64,000 nucleotides of DNA from Nonomuraea sediminis. GTDB lineage: Bacteria > Actinomycetota > Actinomycetes > Streptosporangiales > Streptosporangiaceae. The position numbers and the translations under genes are program-made. Positions 40,670 through 49,073 of this stretch are shown in pieces. The number at the start of each line of letters is the position of its first letter. Within the stretch, counting starts at the first letter, position 1. The stretch lies in the NCBI RefSeq assembly GCF_018531495.1, contig NZ_JAHDTI010000022.1:62001-126000 (forward strand), in the 5' to 3' direction. Under the pieces are notes generated by a model. It was not told the DNA's origin. It ran no database searches and saw nothing but the letters and a program-made list of their open reading frames with translations.

Positions 40670-41519
40670 GCGCGATGGCCACCACGCCGCCGAGGATCAC
40701 CCCGGCGGCCAGCAGGCGGCGGCGCAGGTCGCCCTCGGCCAGCAGCCGCCCGCCGAGCACGACCGCGATCAGCACGCTGACCTCCCGCGCCGGCGCCACC
40801 ACGCTGATGGGGGCCATCGTGAAGGCGAACAGCACCAGCAGGTACGACAGCGGGATGAGGACGGCCGCGCCGAGCACCCTGTAGCGGTGCTCGCGCCAGA
40901 TCTCCCCGATCCGCGCCCGCCGGGACCCGCCGAGCACGACCGGGGTCAGCGTGAGCGCGCGGCCGGCCTCGCCCAGGTAGTTCAGCACCATCGGCGGGAT
41001 GGCCAGCGCCCCGACCACATGCGCGTCCCACACCGTGTACCCGGCGATGAACACGCCGGTGGCCAGCCCGAACGCCAGCCCCTTGACGTCGCGGCCACCG
41101 CCGCCGCTCATCATGAACACGCCCACCCCGACCAGCACGATCCCCGCCACGCCCGCGGGCCCCGGGTGCTCGTGCAGGAACAGGACCGCGACCAGGCTGG
41201 CCAGCATCGGCCCCGTGCCGCGCGCGACGGGATAGACCATCGACAGGTCACCGTGGCCGTAGCCGCGCTGGAGCAGCACGAAGTACCCCAGGTGCAGCGT
41301 CAGGCTCCCGCAGACCACCGCCACCTCCCCCCACGTCACGGGAGTCCCGGTGATCAGCAGGAAGCCGGCGAACACCGGCCCCCACATCACGGAGGAGGCC
41401 ACGGCCACCAGCCAGAGGAAGACGATGCCGTCGGCCTGCGAGGCCTTCTTGCTCAGCAGGTTCCACGAGGCGTGGGCGACGGCGGCGACGAGAATGAGGA
41501 CGAGAGCCCAGGGGTTCAC
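40662..41519 (-). CDS. EamA/DMT family transporter
   Basis: A 285-aa, ten-helix carrier starting at GTG 41519 (NPWALVLILVAAVAHASWNL, FVLLQRGYGHGDLSMVYPVARG, MAPISVVAPAREVSVLIAVV). It belongs to the same superfamily as the 38675-39577 protein but is only distantly related to it. It overlaps the LysR gene tail by 8 bp. The substrate is unknown. Confidence 0.87.
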   Translation of the reverse strand: MNPWALVLILVAAVAHASWNLLSKKASQADGIVFLWLVAVASSVMWGPVFAGFLLITGTPVTWGEVAVVCGSLTLHLGYFVLLQRGYGHGDLSMVYPVARGTGPMLASLVAVLFLHEHPGPAGVAGIVLVGVGVFMMSGGGGRDVKGLAFGLATGVFIAGYTVWDAHVVGALAIPPMVLNYLGEAGRALTLTPVVLGGSRRARIGEIWREHRYRVLGAAVLIPLSYLLVLFAFTMAPISVVAPAREVSVLIAVVLGGRLLAEGDLRRRLLAAGVILGGVVAIALS

Positions 41520-41745
41520 CGGGGCGACTCCTTCCGGACAGGCGGACAGGAGCCTCCAGGCTTTTGTCCCGTCAGCTGTACGGCTCTCGCGGTCGAGGCC
41601 GGGGCGCCGCTCGGACCTGGCGTCCGCGGAAACGCGGATTCGGAACCCTAGGCGCGGTCGACCCCGACTTTACCCGCGGGCGACTTTCCGGGCGACACCG
41701 CACCCGCCTATGCGGCCCATCGAAAGAGCTAGGCTGTGCCACACC

Positions 41746-42384
41746 ATGGCTGAAACGACCGTCGTCCACCTGCTGCGCCACGGTGAGGTGCACAATCCCG
41801 CCGGCGTCCTGTACGGCAGGCTGCCCGGATACCACCTGTCCGAGACCGGCAAGCTGATGGCGGAGACGGTCGCCAAGGCGGTGGCCGATCGCGACATCGT
41901 CGCCCTCTACAGCTCGCCGCTGGAACGCGCCCGTGAGACCGCGGCGCCCATCGCCACCACGCTGAACCTGGAGATCCAGCCGGACGAGCGGCTGGTCGAG
42001 GCCGACAACATGCTCCAGGGCCGCACAGTCGGCCAGGGGCTCGGCATCCTGCGCAACCCCCGCAACTACCGCCACTTCTGGAACCCGCTGCGCCCGTCGT
42101 GGGGCGAGCCGTACACGCGCATCGTCCGGCGGATGCGCAGCGTGATCGACGACGCCCGCGCGGCCGCCAGGGGGCACGAGGCGGTCCTGGTCAGCCACCA
42201 GCTGCCGATCTGGACGATCAGGATGGCGGCCGAGGGCAGGCGGCTCTGGCACGACCCGCGGCGCAGGCAGTGCGGCCTGGCCAGCCTGACCACGTTCACC
42301 TTCGACGGCGAGCGTCTCGTCAGCGTCGGCTACAGCGAGCCGGCGGGGTCTCTGTCGCGCGGACCGTCCGTTCCCGGGGCATAA
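41746..42384 (+). CDS. Histidine phosphatase (phosphoglycerate mutase-like) family protein
   Basis: A 212-aa protein. The catalytic motif LLRHGEVHNP holds the phosphohistidine, followed by SSPLERARETA, and the second His is in VLVSHQLPIW. The LYGRLPGYHLSETG segment is typical of the actinobacterial subgroup next to cytochrome c maturation genes. It probably dephosphorylates a small metabolite and is unlikely to be the glycolytic mutase. Confidence 0.88.
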   Translation: MAETTVVHLLRHGEVHNPAGVLYGRLPGYHLSETGKLMAETVAKAVADRDIVALYSSPLERARETAAPIATTLNLEIQPDERLVEADNMLQGRTVGQGLGILRNPRNYRHFWNPLRPSWGEPYTRIVRRMRSVIDDARAAARGHEAVLVSHQLPIWTIRMAAEGRRLWHDPRRRQCGLASLTTFTFDGERLVSVGYSEPAGSLSRGPSVPGA

Positions 42385-42422
42385 GCGGGGCGCCGCCCCA
42401 ATGGCGAAGGCGCGCGATCCCG

Positions 42423-42447
42423 CCGGTAGAGTTACAAGCTCTACCGG
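42423..42447. promoter_or_regulatory. 9-bp perfect inverted repeat upstream of resA
   Basis: CCGGTAGAG-ttacaag-CTCTACCGG lies 39 bp after the mutase gene stop and 26 bp before the resA start. It has no T-run. It may be an operator for the cytochrome c maturation operon or a terminator of the mutase gene. Confidence 0.5.
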
Positions 42448-42472
42448 TTGTAGTACAAGGAGATCATCCTCC

Positions 42473-43039
42473 GTGCGCGCGACGTCCCTCTCTCTCGTCC
42501 TGCTTGCCGCGCTCGCCGCCGGTTGCGCGGGCAACCAGGGTGGCCAGCCGCAGGCCGGCGACACCCGCTTCGTCGCAGGTGACGGGACGATGCAGGTCTT
42601 CGCGGCAGCCGACCGCAAGAGCGCGCCCGCGGTCGAGGGCGCCACGCTCGACGGCTCGACGGCGTCGCTGGCCGCGCACAAGGGCAAGGTCGTCGTGCTC
42701 AACTTCTGGGCGTCGTGGTGCGGGCCGTGCCGGGGCGAGGCGCCGACGCTGAAGGACGTGGCCGCCAAGACCAAGTCCAGCGGGGTGGAGTTCCTCGGCG
42801 TCGACTTCAAGGACCGCAAGGCCGACGCGCAGGCCTTCGAGCGCACCGAGCAGACCGGATACCCGAGCATCTTCGACCAGCCGGGCAAGGTCGCGCTGTC
42901 CTTCCAGGGCACCGTGCCGCCCGCGGCGATCCCGTCCACGCTGATCATCGACAAGCAGGGCCGGATCGCGGCCAGGGCGCTCGGCGCCGTCAAGTACAGC
43001 GACCTGATGAGCACGGTGACCAAGGTCCGCGATGAATGA
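42473..43039 (+). CDS. resA: ResA/TlpA-like thiol:disulfide oxidoreductase lipoprotein
   Basis: A 188-aa protein with a lipoprotein signal (LVLLAALAAGC lipobox) and a thioredoxin fold with active site WASWCGPCRGE. It reduces the haem-binding cysteines of apocytochrome c outside the membrane. GTG 42473 follows AAGGAG with a ten-base gap. It overlaps ccdA by 8 bp. Confidence 0.92.
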   Translation: MRATSLSLVLLAALAAGCAGNQGGQPQAGDTRFVAGDGTMQVFAAADRKSAPAVEGATLDGSTASLAAHKGKVVVLNFWASWCGPCRGEAPTLKDVAAKTKSSGVEFLGVDFKDRKADAQAFERTEQTGYPSIFDQPGKVALSFQGTVPPAAIPSTLIIDKQGRIAARALGAVKYSDLMSTVTKVRDE

Positions 43040-43754
43040 CGTGGTCGCCTCGGGCTCGCTGCTGCTCGCCGTGCCGATAGCGGTGCTGGCCGGGGTGGTC
43101 TCGTTCCTGTCGCCGTGCGTGCTGCCGCTGGTGCCCGGCTACCTGTCGTACGTGACGGGCATGAGCGCCGATCCGCGGCGCGGGCGGCTCGTGCTGGGCA
43201 CCGTGCTGTTCGTGTCCGGGTTCGCGGCCGTGTTCGTGCTCAGCGGCGCGCTGTTCGGCGGGCTCGGCTCGGTGCTGCTCGGCAACGCCGAGATCATCAC
43301 CCGGGTGCTCGGCGTGCTGACCATCGTGCTCGGGCTGGCCTTCCTCGGCGTGATCCCTGGGCTGATGCGCGACGTGCGCATCCACCGGCTGCCCGCCGCG
43401 GGCCTGGCCGGCGCGCCGCTGCTCGGCGTGGTGTTCGGCCTGGGCTGGACGCCGTGCATCGGGCCCACGCTGGCCGTCGTGCTCGGCCTCGGGCTGAACG
43501 AGGGCAGCGCCTCCCGCGGCGCGCTGCTGGCCGTGGCCTACGCGCTCGGGCTCGGGCTGCCGTTCGTGGTGGCGGCGCTGGCCTATACCAAGGCACTGGC
43601 GACCTTCCGCGTCGTACGCAAGCATTCCCGGCTCATCACCAGGATCGGCGGCGGCATGATGGTCGCCGTGGGCATCCTGCTGGTGACCGGCCTGTGGGGA
43701 GAGATGATCGCCACACTCCAGGGATTCATCGGCGGATTCAGGCCGGTGATCTGA
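43032..43754 (+). CDS. ccdA: Cytochrome c biogenesis protein CcdA
   Basis: A 240-aa, six-helix membrane protein that passes electrons from cytosolic thioredoxin to ResA. It has the redox cysteines in FLSPCVLPLVPGYLS and GWTPCIGPTL. It overlaps resA at its start and shares TGATG with resB at its end, so the operon is tightly coupled. Confidence 0.95.
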   Translation: MNDVVASGSLLLAVPIAVLAGVVSFLSPCVLPLVPGYLSYVTGMSADPRRGRLVLGTVLFVSGFAAVFVLSGALFGGLGSVLLGNAEIITRVLGVLTIVLGLAFLGVIPGLMRDVRIHRLPAAGLAGAPLLGVVFGLGWTPCIGPTLAVVLGLGLNEGSASRGALLAVAYALGLGLPFVVAALAYTKALATFRVVRKHSRLITRIGGGMMVAVGILLVTGLWGEMIATLQGFIGGFRPVI

Positions 43755-45316
43755 TGACGGTGGACGAGCTGCAGAAGGCGCAGGAGTCACCCAGGCCGAT
43801 CCCGATCGGGCTGGTGGGCTGGCTGCGGTGGGGGTGGCGCACGCTCACCGCGATGAAGACGGCGCTGATCCTGCTGTTCCTGTTCGCGCTGGCCGCCATT
43901 CCCGGCTCGCTGCTGCCGCAGCGCAGCGTCGTGCCCGACCAGGTCGCCACGTTCTACCAGAACAATCCGACGCTGGCCCAGTGGTACGACCGCTTCCAGC
44001 TCTTCGACGTCTTCACCTCCGTCTGGTTCGCCGCGATCTACCTGCTGCTGTTCACCTCGCTGGTCGGCTGCATCGTGCCGCGCACCGCGACGTACCTGCG
44101 CGAGCTGCGCCGCCGCCCGCCCGCGGCGCCGCGGCAGCTGTCACGCCTACCCCATTACGCCGAAATTTCGGGGAATCTGACGGTCGATGAGGCCGCCAAG
44201 CGCCTGCGCAAGCTGCGCTTCCGCGTCGAGGTCGGCGACGGCTGGGTCTCGGGCGAGAAGGGCTACCTGCGCGAGACGGGCAACCTGCTCTTCCACATCG
44301 CCCTGCTCGGCCTGATCGTCGCCGTCGGCATCGGCTCCCTGTACGGCTACCGCGGCAACGTGCTCGTGGCCGAGGGCGACGGCTTCGCCAACACCGTCGC
44401 CGCCTACGACCGCTTCATGCCGGGCCGGCAGGTGTCGGCGGAGTCGCTGGAGCCGTTCTCGTTCACGCTGACTGACTTCAAGGCCTCCTACCAGGTCGCG
44501 GGGGAGAAGAAGGGGCAGGAGCTCGACTACTCCGCCTACCTGAAGGTCACCGACAAGCCGGGGGCACCCGAGCACGACTACGACCTGAAGGTGAACGAGC
44601 CGCTGGAGGTCGGCGGCACCCAGACCTACCTGATCGGCCACGGCTACGCGCCCGAGTTCAAGGTCACCGACGGCAAGGGCCAGGTCGCCTTCGAGGGTCC
44701 TGTGCCGTGCCTCATCGAGATCAAGGCCACGCTCACGTCCGGATGCGTGGTCAAGGCGCCGGACGCGCAGCCCCAGCAGCTGGGATTCCTGCTGCGCTTC
44801 CTGCCCACCGCCGTACCGCTGACCGACGGCACCTACGCCTCGGCCTTCCCCGGCGAGCTCCAGCCGGGCGTGCAGGTCCTGGGGGCCTTCTCCGGTGACC
44901 TGGGCGTGCGTTCCGGCAAGCCGCAGTCGGTCTACGAGCTGGCCCCGCCCGACGTCCTGCGCAAGATGAAGCCGCTGGTGATGGGCAAGGACGTGCCCAA
45001 GCCGCTGTCGGTGGGGGACAAGCTGCCCCTGCCCGGCGGCGCCGGCACGCTGGAGTTCACCGGGGTCAAGGAGTGGATGACGCTCCAGGTCACCTACGAT
45101 CCGGGGCGCATCCCCGCGCTCCTGGCCGCCGCCCTCGCCACGGTCTCCATCGCCCTGTCGCTCATGATCCGCCGCCGCCGAGTCTTCGTGCGCGTGCGTG
45201 ACGGCAAGGCGGAGGCGGGCGGCCTGACCCGCACCGAGGGCTCCGCGGCGGGCTTCGCTGAGGAGTTCGCCGACATCGTCAACGTCCTATCAGCAGGAGA
45301 CAAGGATGCCCGCTGA
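43754..45316 (+). CDS. resB: Cytochrome c biogenesis protein ResB (Ccs1)
   Basis: A 520-aa protein. It has an N-terminal membrane pair (LTAMKTALILLFLFALAAIP, SVWFAAIYLLLFTSLVGC), another helix near LLFHIALLGLIVAVGIG, a large extracytoplasmic domain and a C-terminal helix (IPALLAAALATVSIALSLMI). With CcsB it forms the system II haem exporter and apocytochrome ligase. ATG 43754 overlaps the ccdA stop. The tail overlaps ccsB by 11 bp. Confidence 0.94.
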   Translation: MTVDELQKAQESPRPIPIGLVGWLRWGWRTLTAMKTALILLFLFALAAIPGSLLPQRSVVPDQVATFYQNNPTLAQWYDRFQLFDVFTSVWFAAIYLLLFTSLVGCIVPRTATYLRELRRRPPAAPRQLSRLPHYAEISGNLTVDEAAKRLRKLRFRVEVGDGWVSGEKGYLRETGNLLFHIALLGLIVAVGIGSLYGYRGNVLVAEGDGFANTVAAYDRFMPGRQVSAESLEPFSFTLTDFKASYQVAGEKKGQELDYSAYLKVTDKPGAPEHDYDLKVNEPLEVGGTQTYLIGHGYAPEFKVTDGKGQVAFEGPVPCLIEIKATLTSGCVVKAPDAQPQQLGFLLRFLPTAVPLTDGTYASAFPGELQPGVQVLGAFSGDLGVRSGKPQSVYELAPPDVLRKMKPLVMGKDVPKPLSVGDKLPLPGGAGTLEFTGVKEWMTLQVTYDPGRIPALLAAALATVSIALSLMIRRRRVFVRVRDGKAEAGGLTRTEGSAAGFAEEFADIVNVLSAGDKDAR

Positions 45317-46253
45317 CCAACTCGCCAGGATCAGCGACCTCCTCGTGGTCGCCGCCGTCCTGCTCTATCTGTTCGCCATGATCGCGTTCGCCCTCGAGTT
45401 GGCCTTCGGGCGGGCCAGGGCGGAGTCCGCGCGCAAGCCGGCTCGCGTGCCCGTGCCGGTCGGTGCTTCGGGGGTTCCCGCATCCGACGACTCCGAGAAC
45501 GTCGTGACCGGGCCGGAACCGCCGAGGTGGGCGCCCGCCGCCGGGCGCATCGCCCTGGCACTGGGCTGGCTCGGCTGGGCGGCGAACCTGAGCGCCATCA
45601 TCACCCGCGGCCTCTCGGTCGACCGGTGGCCGTGGGGCAACATGTACGAGTTCGTGGTCGCCATCTGCTTCGCCGCCGTGACCGCGTTCCTCGGTACCCA
45701 GATCCGGCAGAACGTGCGCTTCCTCGGCCCGTTCGTCATGGTCACCTCGGCGCTCGGCCTCGGCTTCGCCGTCAAGTTCCTCTACACCGCCGCCGGGCCC
45801 GTCGTGCCCGCGCTCAACTCCTACTGGGTCGCCATCCACGTCACGGCGGCGATCCTGTCCAGCGGGCTGTTCATCGTGGCGGGCGTGTGCGGCATCCTCT
45901 ACCTGGTCCGCGGCGACGGTCTGTCGCGCCTGCCCACCAAGGCCGACCTGGAGCGCGTCGCCCACCGGCTCATCGTGCTGGCCTTCCCCGTCTGGACCTT
46001 CGCGGTCATCGCCGGCGCCCTCTGGGCGGACAAGGCGTGGGGCCGCTACTGGGGCTGGGACCCCAAGGAGGTCTGGGCCTTCATCACCTGGGTCGGCTAC
46101 GCGGCCTACCTGCACGCCCGCGTCACGGCCGGCTGGCGCGGCCGCGCCGCCACGATCGTCCAGCTGATCGCCTTCGCCTGCCTGCTGTTCAACCTGGTCG
46201 GCGTCAACATCTTCATCAGCGGCCTCCACAGCTATGCCGATGTGAGTCCCTGA
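45306..46253 (+). CDS. ccsB: Cytochrome c biogenesis protein CcsB (CcsA-like, haem handling)
   Basis: A 315-aa protein with eight membrane helices and the tryptophan-rich haem-binding motif RYWGWDPKEVWAF near residue 245. Histidines flank it in the membrane (AIHVTAAIL, LHARVTAGW). It presents haem for covalent attachment with ResB. It is the last gene of the resA-ccdA-resB-ccsB operon, followed by a hairpin terminator. Confidence 0.95.
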   Translation: MPADQLARISDLLVVAAVLLYLFAMIAFALELAFGRARAESARKPARVPVPVGASGVPASDDSENVVTGPEPPRWAPAAGRIALALGWLGWAANLSAIITRGLSVDRWPWGNMYEFVVAICFAAVTAFLGTQIRQNVRFLGPFVMVTSALGLGFAVKFLYTAAGPVVPALNSYWVAIHVTAAILSSGLFIVAGVCGILYLVRGDGLSRLPTKADLERVAHRLIVLAFPVWTFAVIAGALWADKAWGRYWGWDPKEVWAFITWVGYAAYLHARVTAGWRGRAATIVQLIAFACLLFNLVGVNIFISGLHSYADVSP

Positions 46254-46276
46254 CCCTTTCCTGCTCTCTTACGGCA

Positions 46277-46314
46277 AGCCCAGCCACCCGCGACCCGCCG
46301 CACGTGGCTGGGCT
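46277..46314. terminator. Terminator after the cytochrome c maturation operon
   Basis: A perfect 11-bp stem, AGCCCAGCCAC / GTGGCTGGGCT, with a 16-nt loop, 24 bp after the ccsB stop. There is no T-run beyond CCGTCATT. Confidence 0.75.
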
Positions 46315-46760
46315 CCGTCATTTCCACGCCACTCCAGCGGCGCCGCCACCTCGCCGTGACGTCGCGCCCGAACCCGCCCGAGACCTCCCACCTCGGGCGC
46401 CGTCCACCTGCGCCGACCCCCACCGCACACCTCCCCGCCGCCCCGGCGCTCAGGGGACCCGTTGCGGACTCAGGTGCCCAGAGACGGTGGGCGCGACGAG
46501 GGCATCAAGGACCGTGCGCGGGACTCGGCCGCCGACGCTCGTGGCCGAGCCGGGTGCACACGGATCGTGGCTGAGCCGGGTGCGCACGGATCGTGGCGGA
46601 GGTGGGGGCGCCAGGGGTGGGAAAGGGGTTCCGTGCGCCGTGGCGGCGAGCAACCCCGTACGTCATGCGTGTCGTCCGGCACTTATGTGAGCCCGGTACG
46701 GCGGGGGGCGGTTGGTGGCTCGCCGTACAAGAAGAGGCCCTGAAAAGGAGAGAAGAAGAG
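46315..46760. other. 446-bp intergenic region with two 26-bp direct repeats
   Basis: No gene is supported; the open frames are short, lack ribosome binding sites and are composition artefacts. Copies of GTGGCYGAGCCGGGTGCRCA-cggatc lie head to tail at 46541-46566 and 46567-46592 and differ at two bases. Nothing else stands out. Confidence 0.55.
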
Positions 46761-47051
46761 TTAGTGGTCGTCGTCGCGGAGGCGGCGGTCTAGTTCGCGG
46801 AGGAAGTCGGGGTCGTCGTCGGGCCCCTTGGGGACGGGCCGGACTGGGGGGACGGGCCAGGGCTCGCGGACGTCGCGGGGGCGGCCGCGCATGAGCCAGA
46901 TGATGCCGCCGAGCAGCGGCACCAGCGCGACCGTCAGGATCCAGACGCTCTTTGGTACGTTCCTGACCTCGTCCTCCGGGGTGGTGATGACGTCGAACAG
47001 CGAGTACAGCCAGAAGGCCAGCAGAGCCAGGCCGATAACGACACCTGCCAT
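46761..47051 (-). CDS. PLDc_N domain membrane protein
   Basis: A 96-aa protein with two membrane helices (VVIGLALLAFWLYSLFDVI and VWILTVALVPLLGGIIWLMRG). This is the cardiolipin-synthase N-terminal-like module found alone in actinomycetes. The tail is charged and proline-rich. ATG 47051 aligns with the usual family start; an ATG six codons upstream is possible. The function of stand-alone PLDc_N proteins is unknown. Confidence 0.82.
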   Translation of the reverse strand: MAGVVIGLALLAFWLYSLFDVITTPEDEVRNVPKSVWILTVALVPLLGGIIWLMRGRPRDVREPWPVPPVRPVPKGPDDDPDFLRELDRRLRDDDH

Positions 47052-47156
47052 GCCCGAACTGTAAGTCATTCGCGTCGTGATCGTGCTTTACCGATGTCCT
47101 GTTTCGGGTGACTGCTGAAGATCTGCGACGTACCGTGGAACGGGTCCAGGGGCGGG

Positions 47157-48080
47157 ATGGCGCTGAGGGGTGCGATGGCGTTTTCTAGCGACAAGGGCCG
47201 CCATCGGCGGGGTCGTTGGTGGCGGCGCGGGTCGTACCTCTTCTCCCGGCGCAACGAGGCGCAGGCCGACGCCGACCGGTCGTTCTGGGCGGACGAGCGC
47301 CCCAAACAGCGGCCTGCCGAGCGGCGCAGGCCCTGGCCCGGCGAGCTGCCCGAGCGGACGAACCGCGCCGAGCGGCTGTCGGCCTCGGTGATGGACCGCC
47401 CGCAGTACACCTGGCAGGACTTCGAGCTGGACGACGTCCCGCCGCGCGCGCAGCCGAACAGGCCGGAGGCGCCGGCGCGGGGCGACGGCTTACGCCACTG
47501 CGGCAAGCTGGAACGGATCCTGCACCGCCAGTGGGACGCCCGCTACGGCCCGCCCTCGGCCGACGCCGTCCGCGCCGTGGAGAGCCTGGCCAGGCTGCCT
47601 GACAGGCTGAAGGACATGCTCGCTGCGGGCCTGGAGGGTATCTACGTGGGCGCGGGAGGCGTCCCGGACCTTGACGACATGGGCTACCTGCGCGGCGCCC
47701 CACTGCCCTCTGGGAGGGCTACGTGGGACATCTGCGCGGGAGCCTACGGCGACAGGAAGATCGTGGTGGGCGACCGTCCCTCGCCCACGCCGGACGTGAT
47801 GATGCACGAGGTGGGCCATGCCGTCGACGACCTCGACTCGGCCCACGGCGACTGGGTTTCGGACACACCGGAGTTCGTGGCACTCTACGAGCAGGTCACG
47901 CCTCTGCTGGCCTCGGCCTTCCACCGGCAGGGCGGCGGGCTGGGGCGCAAGGAGTTCTTCGCGGACGCCTTCGCCGCGATCGTCTCGCGGCAGCGTCCCG
48001 CGCTGGTCGACATGCTGGGTGGTGACACACGGATGGCGCTCAACGTCATGCTGTTCTTCAACCGGCGCTACGGAATCTAG
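47157..48080 (+). CDS. Putative zinc metalloprotease, anthrax lethal factor-like fold
   Basis: A 307-aa protein. Residues ~1-110 are basic, arginine-rich and probably disordered. The C-terminal ~190 residues contain PDVMMHEVGHAVDDLD, a clear HExxH zinc site, then a helical part with GLGRKEFFADAFAAIV, where the glutamate could be the third ligand. This layout resembles the catalytic domain of lethal-factor (ATLF)-type proteases. No signal peptide is visible. A conserved 80-aa partner follows 10 bp downstream. ATG 47175 is an alternative start. Confidence 0.72.
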   Translation: MALRGAMAFSSDKGRHRRGRWWRRGSYLFSRRNEAQADADRSFWADERPKQRPAERRRPWPGELPERTNRAERLSASVMDRPQYTWQDFELDDVPPRAQPNRPEAPARGDGLRHCGKLERILHRQWDARYGPPSADAVRAVESLARLPDRLKDMLAAGLEGIYVGAGGVPDLDDMGYLRGAPLPSGRATWDICAGAYGDRKIVVGDRPSPTPDVMMHEVGHAVDDLDSAHGDWVSDTPEFVALYEQVTPLLASAFHRQGGGLGRKEFFADAFAAIVSRQRPALVDMLGGDTRMALNVMLFFNRRYGI

Positions 48081-48090
48081 GTGATCAGCC

Positions 48091-48333
48091 ATGTACGTGA
48101 TCCGGCTCGCTGACGGGACCCTGCGCGTGCCGGAGAGCTTGACCAGCGAAGACGGGCGCCTACTCGGGAACGCGTACGTGGAACTGGCGCCCGGCGACCC
48201 CGGCTACGAGCAGTGGCTGGCGGAGTCGATCACCGAGGAGGAGGCGGAGGAGCGCCGCCGCCGATGGCAGGCGGACAACGACGAGCTGGAACGGGAGTTC
48301 CTGGCATTCAAGGCGCAGCAGGATGACGCATGA
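48091..48333 (+). CDS. Small acidic protein paired with the metalloprotease
   Basis: An 80-aa protein: a beta-rich start (MYVIRLADGTLRVPESLTSE), then a highly charged helix (ITEEEAEERRRRWQADND) and an acidic tail. It lies 10 bp after the HExxH protein on the same strand and is presumably co-transcribed. The size, charge and pairing are compatible with an inhibitor or immunity partner, but no sequence signature proves this. Confidence 0.65.
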   Translation: MYVIRLADGTLRVPESLTSEDGRLLGNAYVELAPGDPGYEQWLAESITEEEAEERRRRWQADNDELEREFLAFKAQQDDA

Positions 48334-48376
48334 CGTAGGCCGGTGATCCGAACGAGGACCACCGACCGGTGGAACG

Positions 48377-48601
48377 TCACACGCGCGGGGACTCGCCTGC
48401 CGACCTCTCGGCCGTAAGGACGTCCTCGCCGCGGAGAAGGGCGTGCACTTCCGACTCGCGGAACCGCCGATGCCCTCCGGGGGTGCGGATACTGCTGATG
48501 CGGCCTGCCGCAGCCCAGCGTGTAACCGTCTTTGGGTCTACCCGGAAGAGGGCGGCAACCTCTCCTGGGGTCAGCAGACGCTCGCTGCTACTCTCCACCA
48601 A
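48377..48601 (-). CDS. bldC: BldC-type developmental regulator
   Basis: A 74-aa MerR-like winged helix: LLTPGEVAALFRVDPKTVTR, WAAAGRISSIRTPGGHRRFR and ESEVHALL match Streptomyces BldC almost residue for residue. BldC binds direct repeats cooperatively and delays sporulation genes. The GTG start has GGGGAGA upstream. It stands alone, convergent with the metalloprotease pair. Confidence 0.93.
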   Translation of the reverse strand: MVESSSERLLTPGEVAALFRVDPKTVTRWAAAGRISSIRTPGGHRRFRESEVHALLRGEDVLTAERSAGESPRV

Positions 48602-48854
48602 TCTCTCCCCCTCGCATCCCGCTTCCTGCCAGCGGGCGGACAGGTAACCAGTGTGTCGAGCGAAGCCTGATTTATCCGTGGTTTTCTACAAAGATCACGG
48701 GTTGTTATCAGCTGACTGCCCGATTGTTATATGATAGAGCCTCTTTGGGGCTCTCGTGGGTGTTTCTTTACGAAACTCCCTGACTGGGAACAGTAGCAGC
48801 GCTCGCGCCTGATGCGAAGAGCGCCCCGAACGCCTCGGCGAGTAATCTCGACCT

Positions 48855-49073
48855 GTGCATCCAGTTCTCGTTTACACCGCGTCGCGGATCGGTCTGCTGA
48901 TCGTGACACTCGGTGTTCTCTACCTGCTCGGCCTGCAAAACTGGCTGCTGCTGATCGTGGTGTCGTTCGTGATCAGCGGCATAGCCAGCTATGTCCTGCT
49001 GTCCAAGCAGCGAGACGCCGTAAGTAGACGCATCAGCGACAAGGTCGACCGGCCGAAGCCCAACGACCACTAG
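48855..49073 (+). CDS. DUF4229 two-TM small membrane protein
   Basis: A 72-aa protein with two membrane helices (TASRIGLLIVTLGVLYLLGL, WLLLIVVSFVISGIASYVLL) and a basic cytoplasmic tail, matching the actinobacterial DUF4229 family. GTG start. A TATGAT box (48730-48735) and a small AGAGCC/GGCTCT hairpin lie upstream. It is located, as in Streptomyces, near menaquinone and complex I genes. The function is unknown. It overlaps the convergent propeller gene by 4 bp. Confidence 0.82.
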   Translation: MHPVLVYTASRIGLLIVTLGVLYLLGLQNWLLLIVVSFVISGIASYVLLSKQRDAVSRRISDKVDRPKPNDH

